Assembly: GCA_000328965.1 (NCBI GenBank)
Contig: KB205945.1
Location: forward strand, 434,001-498,000
Direction of reading: 5' to 3'
Origin: Ascocoryne sarcoides NRRL 50072
Lineage: Eukaryota; Ascomycota; Leotiomycetes; Helotiales; Gelatinodiscaceae
DNA: 64,000 nt
Positions 11,684-25,100 of this stretch are shown one piece after another. The stretch's first letter is position 1, and each line of letters begins with the position of its first letter. The position numbers and the translations under genes are program-made. Below the pieces are notes generated by a model, which searched no databases, had not been told where the DNA came from, and saw nothing but the letters and a program-made list of their open reading frames with translations.

Positions 11684-14600
11684 ATGGCGGCCCTACCGCC
11701 CCCGTCCTCGTCGTCTTCCAGGCGGTCGAGGACGGGCGACAAGCAAGTCGGCTCTTTCAATATCGAGGATGAGATAGGAAAGGGAAGCTATGCTACTGTC
11801 TTCAGAGGCACCAACAAGGTACGCTTGACGAATCATCCTACTTTCATGACGAGCTGGCTCTTTCTTTCGAATCCATCTCCCTCGAGCTTCCACATCTTCT
11901 TCTCGCTCTCCCCTCCTTGGCCTTCTCGGTGCTAACCTTTGTATCTGCAGATGACCGGAGCTCTCGTCGCGATCAAATCCGTAAATCTGTTGAAGCTCAA
12001 CAAGAAACTCAAAGACAATCTGTACTATGAAATCGAAATTCTCAAAGGCCTCCATCATCCCCATATCGTCGCCCTCATCGATTGCCGAGAATCGTCCACA
12101 CACATACACTTAGTGATGGAATATTGCGAGCTCGGCGATCTGTCGTACTTCATCAAGAAGCGAGATAAGCTAGCGGATAATCCAGCACTACGAGATATGG
12201 TCAAAAAGTATCCAATGCCCCCTGCTGGAGGGCTCAACGAGGTTATTGTGCGACATTTCCTCAAGCAACTCGCCAGTGCCATGGAATTCCTGAGAGACCG
12301 AAACTTCATCCATCGGGACGTCAAACCACAAAATTTACTTTTGCTCCCGTCTCCACAGTATTTGGCGAGGACAAAGGACCGTCCTCTCGTGATGAGTGCG
12401 ACCGAGAAGGCTATGGTGCCGATGGTAGGCCTGACGTCGTTGCCGATGCTAAAAATAGCCGATTTTGGCTTCGCTCGCTCATTACCAGCAACTTCTTTGG
12501 CCGAGACGTTGTGCGGATCTCCGTTGTATATGGCCCCAGAAATCTTGCGTTACGAAAAATATGATGCTAAAGCGGATCTTTGGTCGGTAGGGACTGTGCT
12601 TTTTGAGATGATGACCGGGAGACCCCCGTTTCGTGCATCTAACCATGTAGAACTGCTTCGAAAGATCGAACAGAGCGAGGACCATATCAGATTTCCAAAA
12701 GATGCGGTTGTCAGCCCTGGAATGAAAGAGATTATCAAGGCGTTGCTGAAACGTACCCCTGTTGAGAGGATACCTTTCGATCAGTTTTTCAGCCATCCAG
12801 TTGTAGTTGATACGATTCCCAACTTAGTAGGTGATGATCGGCCAAAGGAGATCCGGATCCCATCGAGATCTGAAGAGACAGCTATGGTGCGAACCTCTTC
12901 GTCGAGAAGTATGCGTCAATTGCAAGCGAGGACTGAAGACAACACCTATTCTTCCTCCCCACGAGAACGAAACGTTCCCGCCTCTCCAAGACCCCGAACT
13001 TCCGATCCTGTAAAGCGTTTGTCTGGAACCCCCTCGGCTCCGACAATCCATCCTCGCCCTAGTTCCCGAGATCTAAAAAGCAGACCTTTTATGCATGCTG
13101 CAGCTACTGCTCCCACTGTCGAAACCATTCACTCGTCTCGTCCCCCATCTCGCCAATTCCACCCGATATCTGATGAACAAAGACATGCTCCCTCGCGCCA
13201 GACTTCAGCCGAAGAGCTTAAGCGAGCGCAGAAATCCATTGTAGACTCGCAAACAAGAGCAGCGATAGCCAAAGCCGAACAGGATGTACGTGATGCTCGA
13301 GAGTATGTGATGATTGAGAAGAAGGGCGTAGAAGTGAATGCTTTGGCGGATGAGCTTGAAATGGCAGTCAACCCTTTACCAAAGGACCCCAGGTCTCTTG
13401 CTCTCGCTCGCACTGAACGAATGGCAAGGCGAGCAACAACACAAGGTCTTCCCAACTCTTCCACAGGAGCTGTGCCAGCACACTCTTCGCGTGCTGTTCA
13501 GATAGTGACTGGTAGGAACCCCGACCATGGGCCAGAGCGACAGAATTCTATAGGGAGGTCATATGGGAGCCCATCAACTTCAACTATATCAAAAGCCATT
13601 GAGAATGCAAGCGTGAGGTTGTTCGGGGTTCCATTTGCCCCACCTCACCTATTTGGCAAGAAAGAATCGCCCCCGCAACTGTACAGTGCTTTCCCCGCAT
13701 ATCCAGCTCCACATATTAGCGGCCTGCTTGGGGATGGCCGACCTAGCGGACCAATGGACGAGGACACGAGAGTTGCCAATAGGATTGAAGAAGCTGCGAC
13801 AAGAAGCGATGTGGTATATGGCTTTGCCGAAGTCAAATACAAACAGCTTATTCCTCTAACACCCTCTATGGATCATGGGCTAGGAGGTGCACCTATAGAC
13901 AAGCCAGGGGGTTCTGTCTCGGATGATGAGGGTCTGACAGTTGAGGCTATTGTGTCACTTTCAGAAGAGGCCCTTGTGCTATACGTTAAGGCATTGTCCT
14001 TACTCGCAAAGTCTATGGATATAGCCGGATCGTGGTGGTCTCGGAAAACTCGAGAGATAGTTGTTGGAAGTCATGGGAGATCAGATTCCCACAATGGGCC
14101 TAAAATCAATGGCATAGTACAATGGGTTCGCAGTCGCTTCAATGAGGTCCTCGAAAAGGCCGAGGTAGTCCGACTCAAGCTCATCGAGGGCCAGAAGAAG
14201 TTGCCCCAAGACCATCCAGGCCATCCTAGCAACCATACAAGCTCCTCCAAAGTCGCCGGTGCCTCGTCCACTGAGGGTATCACGTTGAGCTCTGGTGTTA
14301 CAGCCGAGAAACTAATCTACGACCGCGCACTCGAGATGAGTCGCTCAGCAGCCATCAACGAGATCGCAAATGAGGATCTTGAAGGCTGTGAGATTTCGTA
14401 TACCACTGCAATTCGCATGCTAGAAGCTGTTTTAGAAAGCGACGATGATGCTCCACCTCCCCGAAAGCGAGCTTCCAGTTTGAGGGAAGACAAAGGAGAA
14501 GATGATGATAGGGTTAATGGCATTGATCTTGCCGATCGGCAGTCTGTGCAGAAAGGTGATTACTTTTTCTTTACTTCCTTCATGTTGACATTTTCAATGG

Positions 14601-14811
14601 GTTGGGACATGACTGATACCTGCTTGTAGTGGTCAACATGATCAGCGCCCGACTGTCGACCCTCAGAAGGAAACGAGCCCATATGGAGAAAATCGCCATC
14701 ATGGCCAAAAACCAATCTCTTCCCCCATCCTCCCCACGACCATCTAGCATCACCCATAGCGCTAGTCACAGCAGTGTGACTACGCCTATCATTGCCTCCT
14801 CGCCACATTAA
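11684..14811 (+). CDS. ATG1: Serine/threonine protein kinase ATG1 (autophagy initiation)
   Basis: Kinase that starts autophagosome formation together with Atg13 and the Atg17 scaffold. Three exons are inferred: 11684-11818, 11951-14555 and 14630-14811, with introns of 132 and 74 nt; 973 aa, normal for filamentous ascomycetes. The kinase domain spans about residues 23-330: glycine loop IGKGSYATVF at 31-40, catalytic Lys54 (VAIK), HRDVKPQN with Asp168, DFG at 216-218, and CGSPLYMAPEIL in the activation segment. The middle (about 350-600) is Ser/Pro/Arg-rich and disordered. The C-terminal third carries the helical Atg13-binding region with two MIT-like repeats: EAIVSLSEEALVLYVKALSLL, then LIYDRALEMSRSAAINE. 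The ATG at 11684 follows a stretch with no in-frame ATG and precedes the kinase domain closely. Introns are phase 0 and phase 1. Very firm. Confidence 0.97.
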
Positions 14812-17120
14812 ATATTTGTTATGACGCCTTACGACTTTACGTGTTGCTTTTTGAGCCACAACAGCTGGACCGGCCTCCAGCGTTTGGGGACTATTACGTG
14901 ATTACGATGCATACCATCACCGGCGTTTTCGACCGAGACAATTTGCCGCCTTTCACACCCACTTGTTTTATTGTTAGATTTTCGATCCTCTTCTTTCCTT
15001 CTACCACTTAAACAATTTGTATTTTTGACGACTTTTCCGGCGTTGGGACTTTGGTCAACATGTTTCCTTTTTTTTCGGATGGGATTTGGGGCTGTACCGC
15101 GTTTGCGACCTAATGGCATCATCATTGCGCATTTTTCTCATCGGCGCCTCGCTTGGCATGACTTGACTTTGTGATATATCAGGCGCAAGGCAAGCGTTTG
15201 TCTATACCCCCTCCTATTTACGTACGTGGACTTGGGCTTCGCGGCTTTGCTTTTCGGAGGGGTAGAGGGGGGAGGGATGCATTCAAGCTGGAGCCTGGGA
15301 ATGATAGGCATGGGACAGCATCTCGCATGCATGAATGCAATGCATTATTTGCCTTTTGGGAGAGAAAGGCTGGGGATTTCATTATGGCTAGTTTAGTAGA
15401 ATACTCGGGGAGGATGGAATGGGAATGGATGGGTATGGGGATTGAATGAGATGTGAATTAACGAGTGGGTAAGATATGAAGATATGTGAATGGGACGTTT
15501 GTATCTATTTGATTGTATAGGGAACCTATTCAAAAATAGAGATGTTTTTTTTTGGTTTGTGAGAGGTGAGTTTATTTGTTTGTTTGTTTACCTCTTGTTT
15601 ATCTTTTGCGCCTCGTTGAAGAAGGCTTTGACTCCTGGTGGAACCATTTTCGGCTTGGATCAGGGAAGGTAAGGCTGGAACGATTGCCTAGTCCAGGTCA
15701 CCTTGTCAGATATGGCATGACATGGTAAGAGAGCCTCCTGCATCCATCCCGGTTCAGGTGTATATATCTATGATATTGTTGATGATATAATGAGGAATGG
15801 GGGTAGGGATGTGGTGGTTATTTTTTTTTTTTTTTTTGGAGTGTGCTGTTGGCTTTTGGAGTGGGGGATGGGGGTTGAATGAATCTTGGTTGCTGGTATA
15901 TTAGGTTTGTTTGGAGGGGATGGGGATGGGGATGGGGATGGAAGTGTGTGAGATAGCTGGGCTGTGGTTTATTGTGTATGTGGTGAGGGGGTTCTTGCTT
16001 CCTTTTGAATGCGGAATGTCGTCACTATATTCTGTCTTCTCCTGAGTTTTGCTTTACGAGATGCGGTTTTTGGAGGGGGGGGGGGTGGATGGTTGGAGTG
16101 GTAGTTTGTTTCTAACGTCTTAGGGGTTTAGAGCATGCTTCACGGAGGAGACGTTTGATGTGATATTTTGCCATGCCAGCGTTTTCAGATGGGGTGCTCT
16201 GAATACTATGGTTTGTAAGAAGTGCTGGGAGAGTGCTGGAAGAGGGAGCAAAGCTATTTTTGGGATCCGGTTAGGAGCACCGTCCGTGGCCTTGGGGCGG
16301 ACGATCCTTGCTGGGCCATGGCAAGATTATGATAGCTCGGATTCGAACAGGAGGCGAAATCTTTGCGACTGATGTCTACCTATGACAGGGACCCTCTAGA
16401 GACAGACGCCTAGATGTTTTGCGGGCGGGATTTGATTGGTTCGAAAACGAGTGAACTACTTACTTACTGGCTCGAATGGCGGTAAGGTATATCGCTGCTC
16501 TAGCTGCACACAATTACTTACTGTCGTTGGCTGACCTTGTATAGGTATAAATCGAAAACTCGACAGGTGTCCACGAAAATGAAAATATCAATCTCTTTCT
16601 TATTCCATGGGATGTTTTGATAACATTTTTCAGGCTCAAATCCAGGCCGTCGAGGGAAACTTTGACTTGATAGTTGTCGGACTCCCTCCGAGCGCCTCGG
16701 TTAAAACTACAACAAACACCCCTATCTATTCTAGAAAATAACTCTCCTCATATTTCGATACTCAACCTCGACTCTGGGGCCAGACTTGACAGTCCTGAAA
16801 TAATACATGCAGACGGCTGATGGGAACCGAAGCCGTTCTCCAAAAGAGGAAAGTGATCGTCGTTGGGCTGGAAGGCTGCCTCGAGGGCGCAGCTGAAAAA
16901 TGGAAAATCAACGGAGACGATCCACGCTGGCCAGTATTTGTTATCACTTTTCATTTAGTGTGCACCCGCCCGAGAGCTTCTGAACAAGATGTGGCAGGGT
17001 CAGGATAGGGAGTTGTGCAGCTGATAAAATCATAGGCGTATGGAATCCAGGAAATAAAGTCTGGGCGTGCGTCTTGGATGAGCCTCTTGTATTTTCTTTT
17101 CTTTTTCACGTCTTGCTATC
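14812..17120. other. Intergenic region with homopolymer and GGGGAT repeats, no supported gene
   Basis: 2.3 kb between ATG1 and the next gene. The first few hundred bases are probably ATG1 3' UTR. It holds a 17-base T run at about 15821-15837, a (GGGGAT)n run near 15916-15940 and a G run near 16074-16084. ORFs are short and unconvincing. Confidence 0.6.
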
Positions 17121-18851
17121 ATGGCTCGCTCCCCACAAATCCCATACGAGCATCTTTCTACGTCTGACGTGGATGGGTCTGGAAAGGAAGAAGTCGTCGT
17201 TGCAGCTGCATCGACATATCTCCCCGAATTCGACAAATCCATCACGACGACGAGGCTTTCCATCTTGGGGCTTTTGATAACTTGGTTTTCGGTTGTCGGC
17301 TGCTTACTGGCGTCGGTGTTTATATTGAAAGATCCGAGTGCACATTACTTCCATCTGGTCCCTCTGTCCACGGCCGCGGCAGATGTCACCTCGTTCATAA
17401 TCAATATCCTCGTGGCGCTATTCACCGATTGTTTGGGCTTCATACATGGGACTTCGTTACGCTGGGCACTGTACCGGGAAGGCCACCTACAGTTTAATAC
17501 CAATATCCGTTTATTTAACAGCGCTCGGAAAAGTACTCCGAACCGCTGGCCGGCAAACCTCGTTTGTATTGCATGTCTTATCCTCTGCTACGCCGCCACA
17601 TCGCAACTCTTCATCAAGGGAGATGTCGCTTACGACGGGGAGGGCGGTCTCCTTGATATCGCCGGCTATGATTTCAGCAGTGTGGAGTTCGACTATATTG
17701 GTCATGAATATACATATGTCAATGGGCTTGCTATCGCTGCGTTAGGGGTTGGGATTATGGGACAGGCAATCGTGGCTACCTGGTGTATATTTTCGACCTT
17801 GAAGGAGACGCCGACCTGGAGCTCGAATCCGTTGAATAATGCACTTGCTTTGATGCATGGCGGAGAGGGAAACGTTAGTCATCTTGCTGGACGCTGTATG
17901 ATGTCTGTACACGATCGAACGCTCCCAGCACAGAACACTCGGCCCCGTCAGAGACAAAGGGGTCCATTCGCTGCTTCTTTCACTGTCAGGTATGTCCTCA
18001 TGCTCGTGTGGTCCCTTGCCATCCTTTCCATCATCTGGGCCGTGGTAATAGTCGTCGTCTCCCGGATCACGAGAGGACATGACTCGGACGCGGAGCTATC
18101 GCCTTGGTACCTTACTTCCTCCTGGGTCACTCAGGGGACCGAATATTCGGCCACGGGCGTCAACGATGTTACGTTGTCGATGGATCCAAATGGGAACAAT
18201 GCCACCTCCACAGTCTATCTGAGTATAGGTGTACAGGTCTTGAATGCTATTCTTTTCACCTGTGCTATACAAGGGGCTCAGACTATAGGACTTCATTGTG
18301 TGGAGCTGCTCGTTAATACATCGAGGGATGAAGCTGCGTGGAGAGCTGCGGCTCTGCCTCGACGAATGCCGAAGTGGGGACGGAGACCTCAAGGGGCTCG
18401 GCTCAAGACCTCGGCACTCAGGTCTGCGGCGAGCAGTTGGGAGAATGCTGTGCTGTTTGGGTTGAAGGCGTTGTTGCATTGGTTGCTGGGGCAGAGCCTC
18501 CAGGCCTCGATTCAGGTCTGGGGGGACTATACGGTATACCAGTTCGACATGGTGTATATGAGAGTGTTTGTGTTTAGCATCGTAGCTACGGTGCTTGCGC
18601 TTTTCTCCACGTATTTGGCCTTCCGGAGACCGAAGGGGCCTCAACCTGCTACGTGGGGACACTTGCAGACGATTGCAAATCTGGTTGATGACTGGGGAAG
18701 AGGCACTAAGGGGTGTTTGTGGTATGGTGATAAGGGGGTAAATGCGGACGGGACGAGGCATGCTGGTACGAGTGCTGACTTGGGTTTATTGGGAGCGATA
18801 CAGATGGATGCTGAGTATGCAGGAACAGAGGGTGAGATTTATAATGAATAA
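17121..18851 (+). CDS. Multi-spanning membrane protein of a fungal-specific family, function unknown
   Basis: Single exon, 576 aa. About seven hydrophobic segments at residues 46-69, 89-110, 146-165, 200-225, 290-316, 365-393 and 479-502 mark it as an integral membrane protein. The loop between segments 4 and 5 (230-285) is hydrophilic and carries SSNPLNNALALMHGG. The C-terminal tail has TWGHLQTIANLVDDWG followed by LWYGDKG (about 511-538). I recall similar motifs in uncharacterised ascomycete membrane proteins, but cannot give a function. N-glycosylation sequons (for example NNAT, 359-362) lie in the loop before segment 6. The start at 17121 has no upstream in-frame ATG nearby. No intron is needed, which is unusual for this window. 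Substrate or partner unknown. Confidence 0.85.
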   Translation: MARSPQIPYEHLSTSDVDGSGKEEVVVAAASTYLPEFDKSITTTRLSILGLLITWFSVVGCLLASVFILKDPSAHYFHLVPLSTAAADVTSFIINILVALFTDCLGFIHGTSLRWALYREGHLQFNTNIRLFNSARKSTPNRWPANLVCIACLILCYAATSQLFIKGDVAYDGEGGLLDIAGYDFSSVEFDYIGHEYTYVNGLAIAALGVGIMGQAIVATWCIFSTLKETPTWSSNPLNNALALMHGGEGNVSHLAGRCMMSVHDRTLPAQNTRPRQRQRGPFAASFTVRYVLMLVWSLAILSIIWAVVIVVVSRITRGHDSDAELSPWYLTSSWVTQGTEYSATGVNDVTLSMDPNGNNATSTVYLSIGVQVLNAILFTCAIQGAQTIGLHCVELLVNTSRDEAAWRAAALPRRMPKWGRRPQGARLKTSALRSAASSWENAVLFGLKALLHWLLGQSLQASIQVWGDYTVYQFDMVYMRVFVFSIVATVLALFSTYLAFRRPKGPQPATWGHLQTIANLVDDWGRGTKGCLWYGDKGVNADGTRHAGTSADLGLLGAIQMDAEYAGTEGEIYNE

Positions 18852-21602
18852 TTTATTTCAAAGTCAAGACTGTGTAGAGTTGCCTTGACATATTATCAAA
18901 GTAACATCTTCATCTAGTTGTATTTTCAGCAGTTGATCAGAGCTATCAGTAGATTGTCACGGAACAAGCGAAGTGAAGGATTGATTAATCTTACCGAGGA
19001 GCTACTCTCCTATGCATATAGACTAGCTAAGCGAATGTAAAATCATCCTGGGGAGTGATCTAGACTATTTTTACGTACTTGCACAAGGTTTGAGCTGAAA
19101 GTCGGATCGATAGAGTCGAAACTTTGGGGGATAAGCACTATCAGAAATACGCTCTAGAATGACGATGAGATCGGGTAAGTAGAACTCTTGGGGACTTCAC
19201 AGCTGCCAGGGCTGGAAGAGCTTTGGATGGAGATATAGATCAGACCAGATATCGCTTCATGCAGCCGCCCCATAGACAGTGCTTTTGACTACTCAGAGCT
19301 TGCGGGGATTTCTATCTACCCCGCAAACTTGACCTTGAAGCTGCGTATACCCGCATCATTGGTCGATATGAATGAAGAATTACAACAATGAGATTGAGGA
19401 TATTGAGAATAGAGATTAGATCTTGCAATGCTTGTGCTTGATTTCCCTGGAAACGACTCAAGCTCGAGGCTGTAAGGCTACACGTGAACATCACATGGTA
19501 TCACATGGTCTCTCGCCCAATCTTGGTCAAAAACGAGACAGTTTTCAAACAACTTTCGACGCCGATCAATCCCCATACAGCATTGCCTCTCCAGAAACTT
19601 CATTTGTCACATGGAAAATCCAACTCGAATCCAACACGCTCCCTCGCATTATATCCCGCAAAAAATCACATGGAAATCCGACAGCAACACTCCTCAGACG
19701 TTGGAGCAACGGAGAAAATCTCCCAGAGGGACTACCCTTAAATATAATCTGGTAAATGAGGGACGAAACATCGGGGCTGCCGTCAAGCCATGAAGAGCGG
19801 GATCCAGGTTGGTCGGTTACATCTGAAAGCACGTTATATCCGGTGATAATGGACAGTAGAAGCGCTCCATACTCGGCTCCTCCCCGTCAGGGTCTCCTCT
19901 TCCCCAGGCGGAAGAAATGCTTCAACCTTCGGCCAAGCCCCAGCCCCGGGCCGCTCGACTTGTTTCCTGTATAAAGCGAGAGATGCAAGGACCCGACACG
20001 GATGCCGTACCGCGAGGCCGTCGACTGCAGTGGGCGGGATCTCTTCCTGCTCAGCTACGTCGGAGGCCCTATCCGGGTATCTTTGAAAACAGCTCTGGCT
20101 CGCTATTGTGGATGGGAAAAGTCGTTGCAATTGTCCGCTCGCTTGCAATGGGGGCAACCTTCACATGTCAAGAGACCCTGGCGGGGTGTGGCTGGTGAAT
20201 ACAGTTTCTAGTGCTACGGTCGGGGCCCTTGGTGATCTTTGGGAGCGGGCATCAGGAGATTGCATGGGATGTGGAGGAATTTTGGAGGAAGAAGAAGGAG
20301 GAAGCACATGAGGAGAGGGATTATTCGTGGAGGTTTTAGCCGCCAGAGCCAGCAATGGCTCGCGCTGGACGGCGAGTTGGGCTCGTTTTCTCATGCACAC
20401 AACGGTAATGGGTGTTGGAAGTTGATGTCGACTTGACGAAAGATGGCAACCAAAATAGCTAAAATCTCCCGGCAGAGCCAACCCCTGTCCGGGCAACCGT
20501 CTACGGAGCCGTATCTATGTGATCGACAACGAACCTGGACGCCTCTCATTCAATGGGAGAATTTGGGAGAATATCGGATTGGAGAGCCCTAGGCAGCTTA
20601 AGCTCTGGGGGTTCTGACGGTTGCGGACGGGGCGATTGCTTCTGTACCACACTGGATCTGGAAGAGCTGTTCCAGGATCCGGGACTTGGTACGAGATGAG
20701 CGAGATGAGTGAGATGTAGCTAATGATAAGAGGAGGTGGATGATAAGGCTGTTGTGCGACGTTGAGTGAGGGGCTCCTTAGCCGAGAGCAAGAGAGACTG
20801 AGCTTTGCAGAGACTCGCATCGAGGTGGAAAGAAGAGGTGATCCGGCATCGACACGATTCACGGAAGGGAGAGGGTCTCTTTTCAAATATACTTTTCCTC
20901 TGCCTCCGTTCGCGGTGGAGGCCATACGACGCAGACCTCTCGACGCTGGAAGCCATTCATGACCATGAGCTCTATCTTCTTCACATGCCAAAATCCATCC
21001 CTGCCTTCACCATGCTGCCTCTCCAGTGTGGCGTGGCTTTCGACACCACCAATACATATCTTTAGACTCTTTTTAGTGTCCGGCAAGCATGGCAAGGATG
21101 GCCAGAAATGCTATCACTCCGCCTTCAAATCAGATCATCCAATGCCCCCCTTCGCGCTGCGCTTGTCCCGCATCTGGCACGTTTTGGTTCGTAGCTTCAA
21201 CACGTCCTGCTTGACTCTTCCACCTTCTCCGGCCTCGTCATCTGCAGCCAAATTTACCCACGAAATCAGGGAACCGAGCACATGCAAATCCGAGCTGTCC
21301 TGTGGCGCATGCTGGAATTCTCTTAATAACCTCAACACCACCTCCTCCCTTCTCCCCTGAGTAATAAACCAGACTTGTGACCACCACCAAATCAGACCTC
21401 AACCACTTCGACCCTTCATAAGATCATCTCAGACTGTAAGTGCCACCATCTCTCCTTCCGGAACTTATGCAAGGCACCTGGACGCCGCACATTCCACGGG
21501 TCACGACTTCCATGAGCAAAATAAGCATCGATTCTGACTTTTCAACAGCTCTGTACTATATATATGCCACATTCTGAAGCATCACCCACCACGCAAGATA
21601 AA
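18852..21602. other. Intergenic region; likely CAP20-like leader with a 5' UTR intron
   Basis: 2.75 kb with no credible ORF. Near the right end, GTAAGT at 21436 and TTCAACAG ending at 21548 could bound a 113-nt 5' UTR intron of the downstream perilipin-like gene. Short GAGATGA repeats occur near 20695-20720. Otherwise nothing recognisable. Confidence 0.5.
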
Positions 21603-22185
21603 ATGGCTCAAGTCAATGGCGAGAAGCCAGCCTCCGCATTCCTCCATGTTCGTATTACCCCAATCTCCCGAGAACCACAGCTGATAAGCCCGTCAGCATC
21701 TCAGCTTGTATCCCGTAGTTGCCGACAGCATCTCGACCTTCAAGTCAAACACCTACGGTGCCAAATCCATCGACCTCACATCCCAAGGCTACGAAAAACT
21801 CGCGAAACCCTTCCTCCCATACTTCGAAAAGCCATACGCCTACGTCTCGCCCTACGTCAAGAAGGCGGACAGCCTCGGCGACAGCACCCTCTCCACATTC
21901 GACTCCAAATTCCCCGTCGTCAAGAAGCCCACACAGGAACTCATCGATGATGGGAAGGCCGTCGTCTTCTTCCCCTTGAAGGTCGGGAATGAGGGCAAGG
22001 ATTACGTCTTTGGTGTATACGGAAGCGAAAAGAAGAAGGTTGGCGGAGAGGGCGTCGTCACATACAGCAAAGCTGCGATCGCGACGGGCCTGATCGTAAC
22101 GAGCGACGCGCTGCACTGGTTCAGCGAATTTTTGAGCAAGAAGAAGGCCGAGGCAAAGGAGGCTGTCAACGAGAAGAAGCAGTAG
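21603..22185 (+). CDS. CAP20: CAP20/perilipin-like lipid-droplet protein
   Basis: Small perilipin-type protein of the CAP20 family. In plant-pathogenic fungi, family members coat lipid droplets and affect appressorium turgor; here that role is inferred. Two exons: 21603-21647 and 21697-22185, with a 49-nt intron; 177 aa. The splice gives ASAFLH|HLSLYPVVADSISTFKS, which restores the conserved N-terminal segment; the unspliced frame does not. Further marks: YEKLAKPFLPYFEKPYAYVS, KKADSLGDSTLSTFDSKFPV, KKPTQELIDDGKAVVFFPLK and a C-terminal amphipathic helix ending in a Lys/Glu-rich tail. The donor GTTCGT is weak but the branch-like GCTGATA is good. An in-frame ATG at 21564 would add 13 residues; I prefer 21603 because MAQVNGEKPASAFL resembles family N-termini. 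Confidence 0.9.
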
Positions 22186-25100
22186 GCTTGGGTGTCACGC
22201 AGTGGAACGACGATACCCCTCACCGATCCGTAGAAGGGGGAACTTTTAAGTTTGAAATTGAATTGGTATGGGATTGAGCGTCAAGGAATAGGCAACGATT
22301 TCTCTTTCGACTCGGCTTGCTTAGGTTTGGGTTTTCAGCGGTGCAACTACTTTAACCAGAACCTCTTCTCTGTACGCATGGTTATTGCATTACTAGCCCC
22401 CGTAAATGGAGACGGGGTTTTGGATGTGTGATTTTGGAGCGTGTATATGGTCTTTGTGGACGGGATGAAGGAAAAGAGATGAGAGGGTCGAGATGAATGA
22501 GAACGGCTTAGAGCCATTGTGCTCGCGCTGTGGACCGCTATTGATGATTACAATGTTTTTTTCCCCCTCTGGTTTTTCTTTCGATTGTAATTGCCGTGCA
22601 AGTGCCATTCTTCCTGTCGAGTATCTTCATGTGAAAGCGGACTATCCATGTCTGGAATACGAATATCATTTCCCCCTTGAATACCAACCGCATCCCTTCG
22701 CTTTGATTTGGGTTTAGATTAGATACGAGTGAGTCTTGCGCATTTCCTTGTGATTTGACGATTCGGATTCGAGGGGCAGGATAATTCAAAATTATCATGG
22801 TTATGGCACTCTTCAGGGTTGGGGCTACCTCTCTCTCTCGATGAAACCTGTGTTCTAGGTTCTCGCAATGCGGAGATGGTGAAATCGTGTTTGGGTTTGC
22901 TTGCTTTCTCGTTGTCTCCTTGTGTCGCTATTAATCATAGGGGGGTGGGGGGGAGGTGTTAAGTATAATGAATGCATGGTCTTGGCATGGATGGCGGTAT
23001 GGTGGTATGGTGGTATGGTTATTAAGGGATTGTTGGGGTGTAATTGGGGTTGGAACGAACTTTGTTGGAAAGGTGTGATGAGGTTCTCTTTCCAGGTTAA
23101 TTGGTTATCATATAAAGGTCTTGGCTTCTGATAGGGAGGGATGAAGGGCTAAGAAGCCGGGTGGTTCGGATTTGAATGGGGGAGTCAGGATTCAAGGTGG
23201 GTTTAGGCGGCTGGGTTTGAAAGGATGGTGGTGAGGTGAAGTGAGGGGTTGTTGAGGGGGGGGGGGGGTAGGTGAGGTGTAAGTTGTTTTTATGTGGCTA
23301 AGGTGGGGATGAAAGAAATTATATGGGGTATCTTAGTGCTGGAGATCATAGCGAGAGAGTCGAGGATGGTTGTGTGGAGGGGTGTTTGGTTTGTGGACGC
23401 TGGAAGAGAGGTTTGGGATGGATTGGGTGGAGGGGATGGGGGAGGGGAGATTGGGGAAGGTAAAGAAGAAAAGAGGGGGGATCTCTAGGAAAAGAGGGGG
23501 GGTGGTAAATAGATGGTGGGGTTTCTGGTGGTGTGGGCGTGGGGAAGAGGTTTGTTATAAGTGGTAGCTTGGAGGAATTGTTAGGACAGGTGACAAGCTT
23601 ATGAAGCAAATATTTTTGCAAAAGGGGTTGCTGAGTATAAAGTCGCAGGCATAAGTGGAGTTGTAAGGGAGAACGTGGGGTGGGAGAGAAAGATGTTGAA
23701 AAGTGTTGTTGGGCTGAGAAGAGGTCGGTTAGGAAATGGAGTTTTACGGGCAATGTGGAAGGAAGTGTTGTTATATAAGCGGTCGTAGCTAGCAGACCAC
23801 AGCCTCTCGATTCTATGGAAAAAGGCAGCCATAAGTTCGGCTCAAGAGGAGAGCGAGGTTCGATGGTTTGTTGCAAAACCTAGAGGACTTACATAGCTCA
23901 TAAGGTTGCGGGGTGCTTCTAGTAGCATACTTTTAGAAAACCTGAAGATTTAAGGTGGTTAGCTAGGATTCACTGGCGGGGTTGAATCGAGGAAACGAGT
24001 TGTAATTATCAACTGACACTTCATCTTCCAACCACCCCGCACCCTCTTTCTATCCTTGAAAGCAAACCAAAAATCCTGCGACCTCTTGATAAGAGCGGAC
24101 TATCTTTACGAAATGTTACACCTCGAGTCTAGCAAAGATAATTTGGTAATTTAGGTATATAAATTCTCGTTGATAAAATGTAGATGATTTTTGGGTTTTT
24201 GTAATTTCGATGTTGAATTTGCAGATGAATCAGCTAAGAGACTAATAAATAGAATAGCCATTTTGGGGGGCGAGATGTTAGTTGCTATTTGAGAATAGGC
24301 AGTCCCGGCGATATCGATTTAGCTGGTAGTGACGCCCTAGCGGTGAATTTTTCGTGGCTAAAAATACAGGGCTACAAGGATAAATGAGAAATAGCTCCTT
24401 TGGCGTGGAGCATGGAGCATAATGGAAGTCATTGCAGACCGTTGTTTTGGCATAGATGAATCTAGAATTACGATTTTGCAAATTTGCATTGAACTATGAG
24501 CGGGTTTGCACTTAGAAGGCAAGGAGAAGCTTGGTTGTGGGAGCTAAGAGAGAGATGATATAGGTTGAACTAAATGCTGGCTTGTTATATTAGACGCTCA
24601 AGGGTTTGAAAGGCTATATAAAGTTTGTGGGTGGAGTGGAAATGAATTGGTAATTTTTATTCAGACGAAATCTCATCCAGCGACTTCGTCTCCCTTATTT
24701 TTACGTTCTAGAAGTTAGTGTGGCACTCCAAGCTAGCGAAGTTGTCGTAACACAGTTAGTTACCTTTTTTTTTCAAAAGCTTATTGCATTGGTGATTTTT
24801 TTCAGACGGTTGATATGACGGTGCTATAGAAGCGGATCTGAAAATCGCCTTTTCAAAAGACAATCATGCCTATCCTGTTAAGAAAGAGTTTATAGCATGT
24901 CAAGATTCGTGTATGACAAGGTTGAGTAAGAAACGTGTAGCTAAAATCGAGGGGTGAAGCGCTGATGCGCTCGCTTGACACTTAACGATATCACCTGAAA
25001 GCAATAATCAATATAGGAATCCCCGTAGGAGTGAGAAAGTAAAATTACACTATTCCTTTCCTTACACCCAAAACACAGGAAATATAGGGAGTTTATAGGT

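Noticed and set aside
21648..21704. Acceptor at 21704 for the CAP20-like intron
   Set aside because: It puts exon 2 out of frame; the acceptor at 21696 gives the conserved HLSLYPVV join in phase 0.
23346..23876. 176-codon minus ORF
   Set aside because: Pro/Leu/Ser low-complexity opposite a G-rich tract; no start context or motif.
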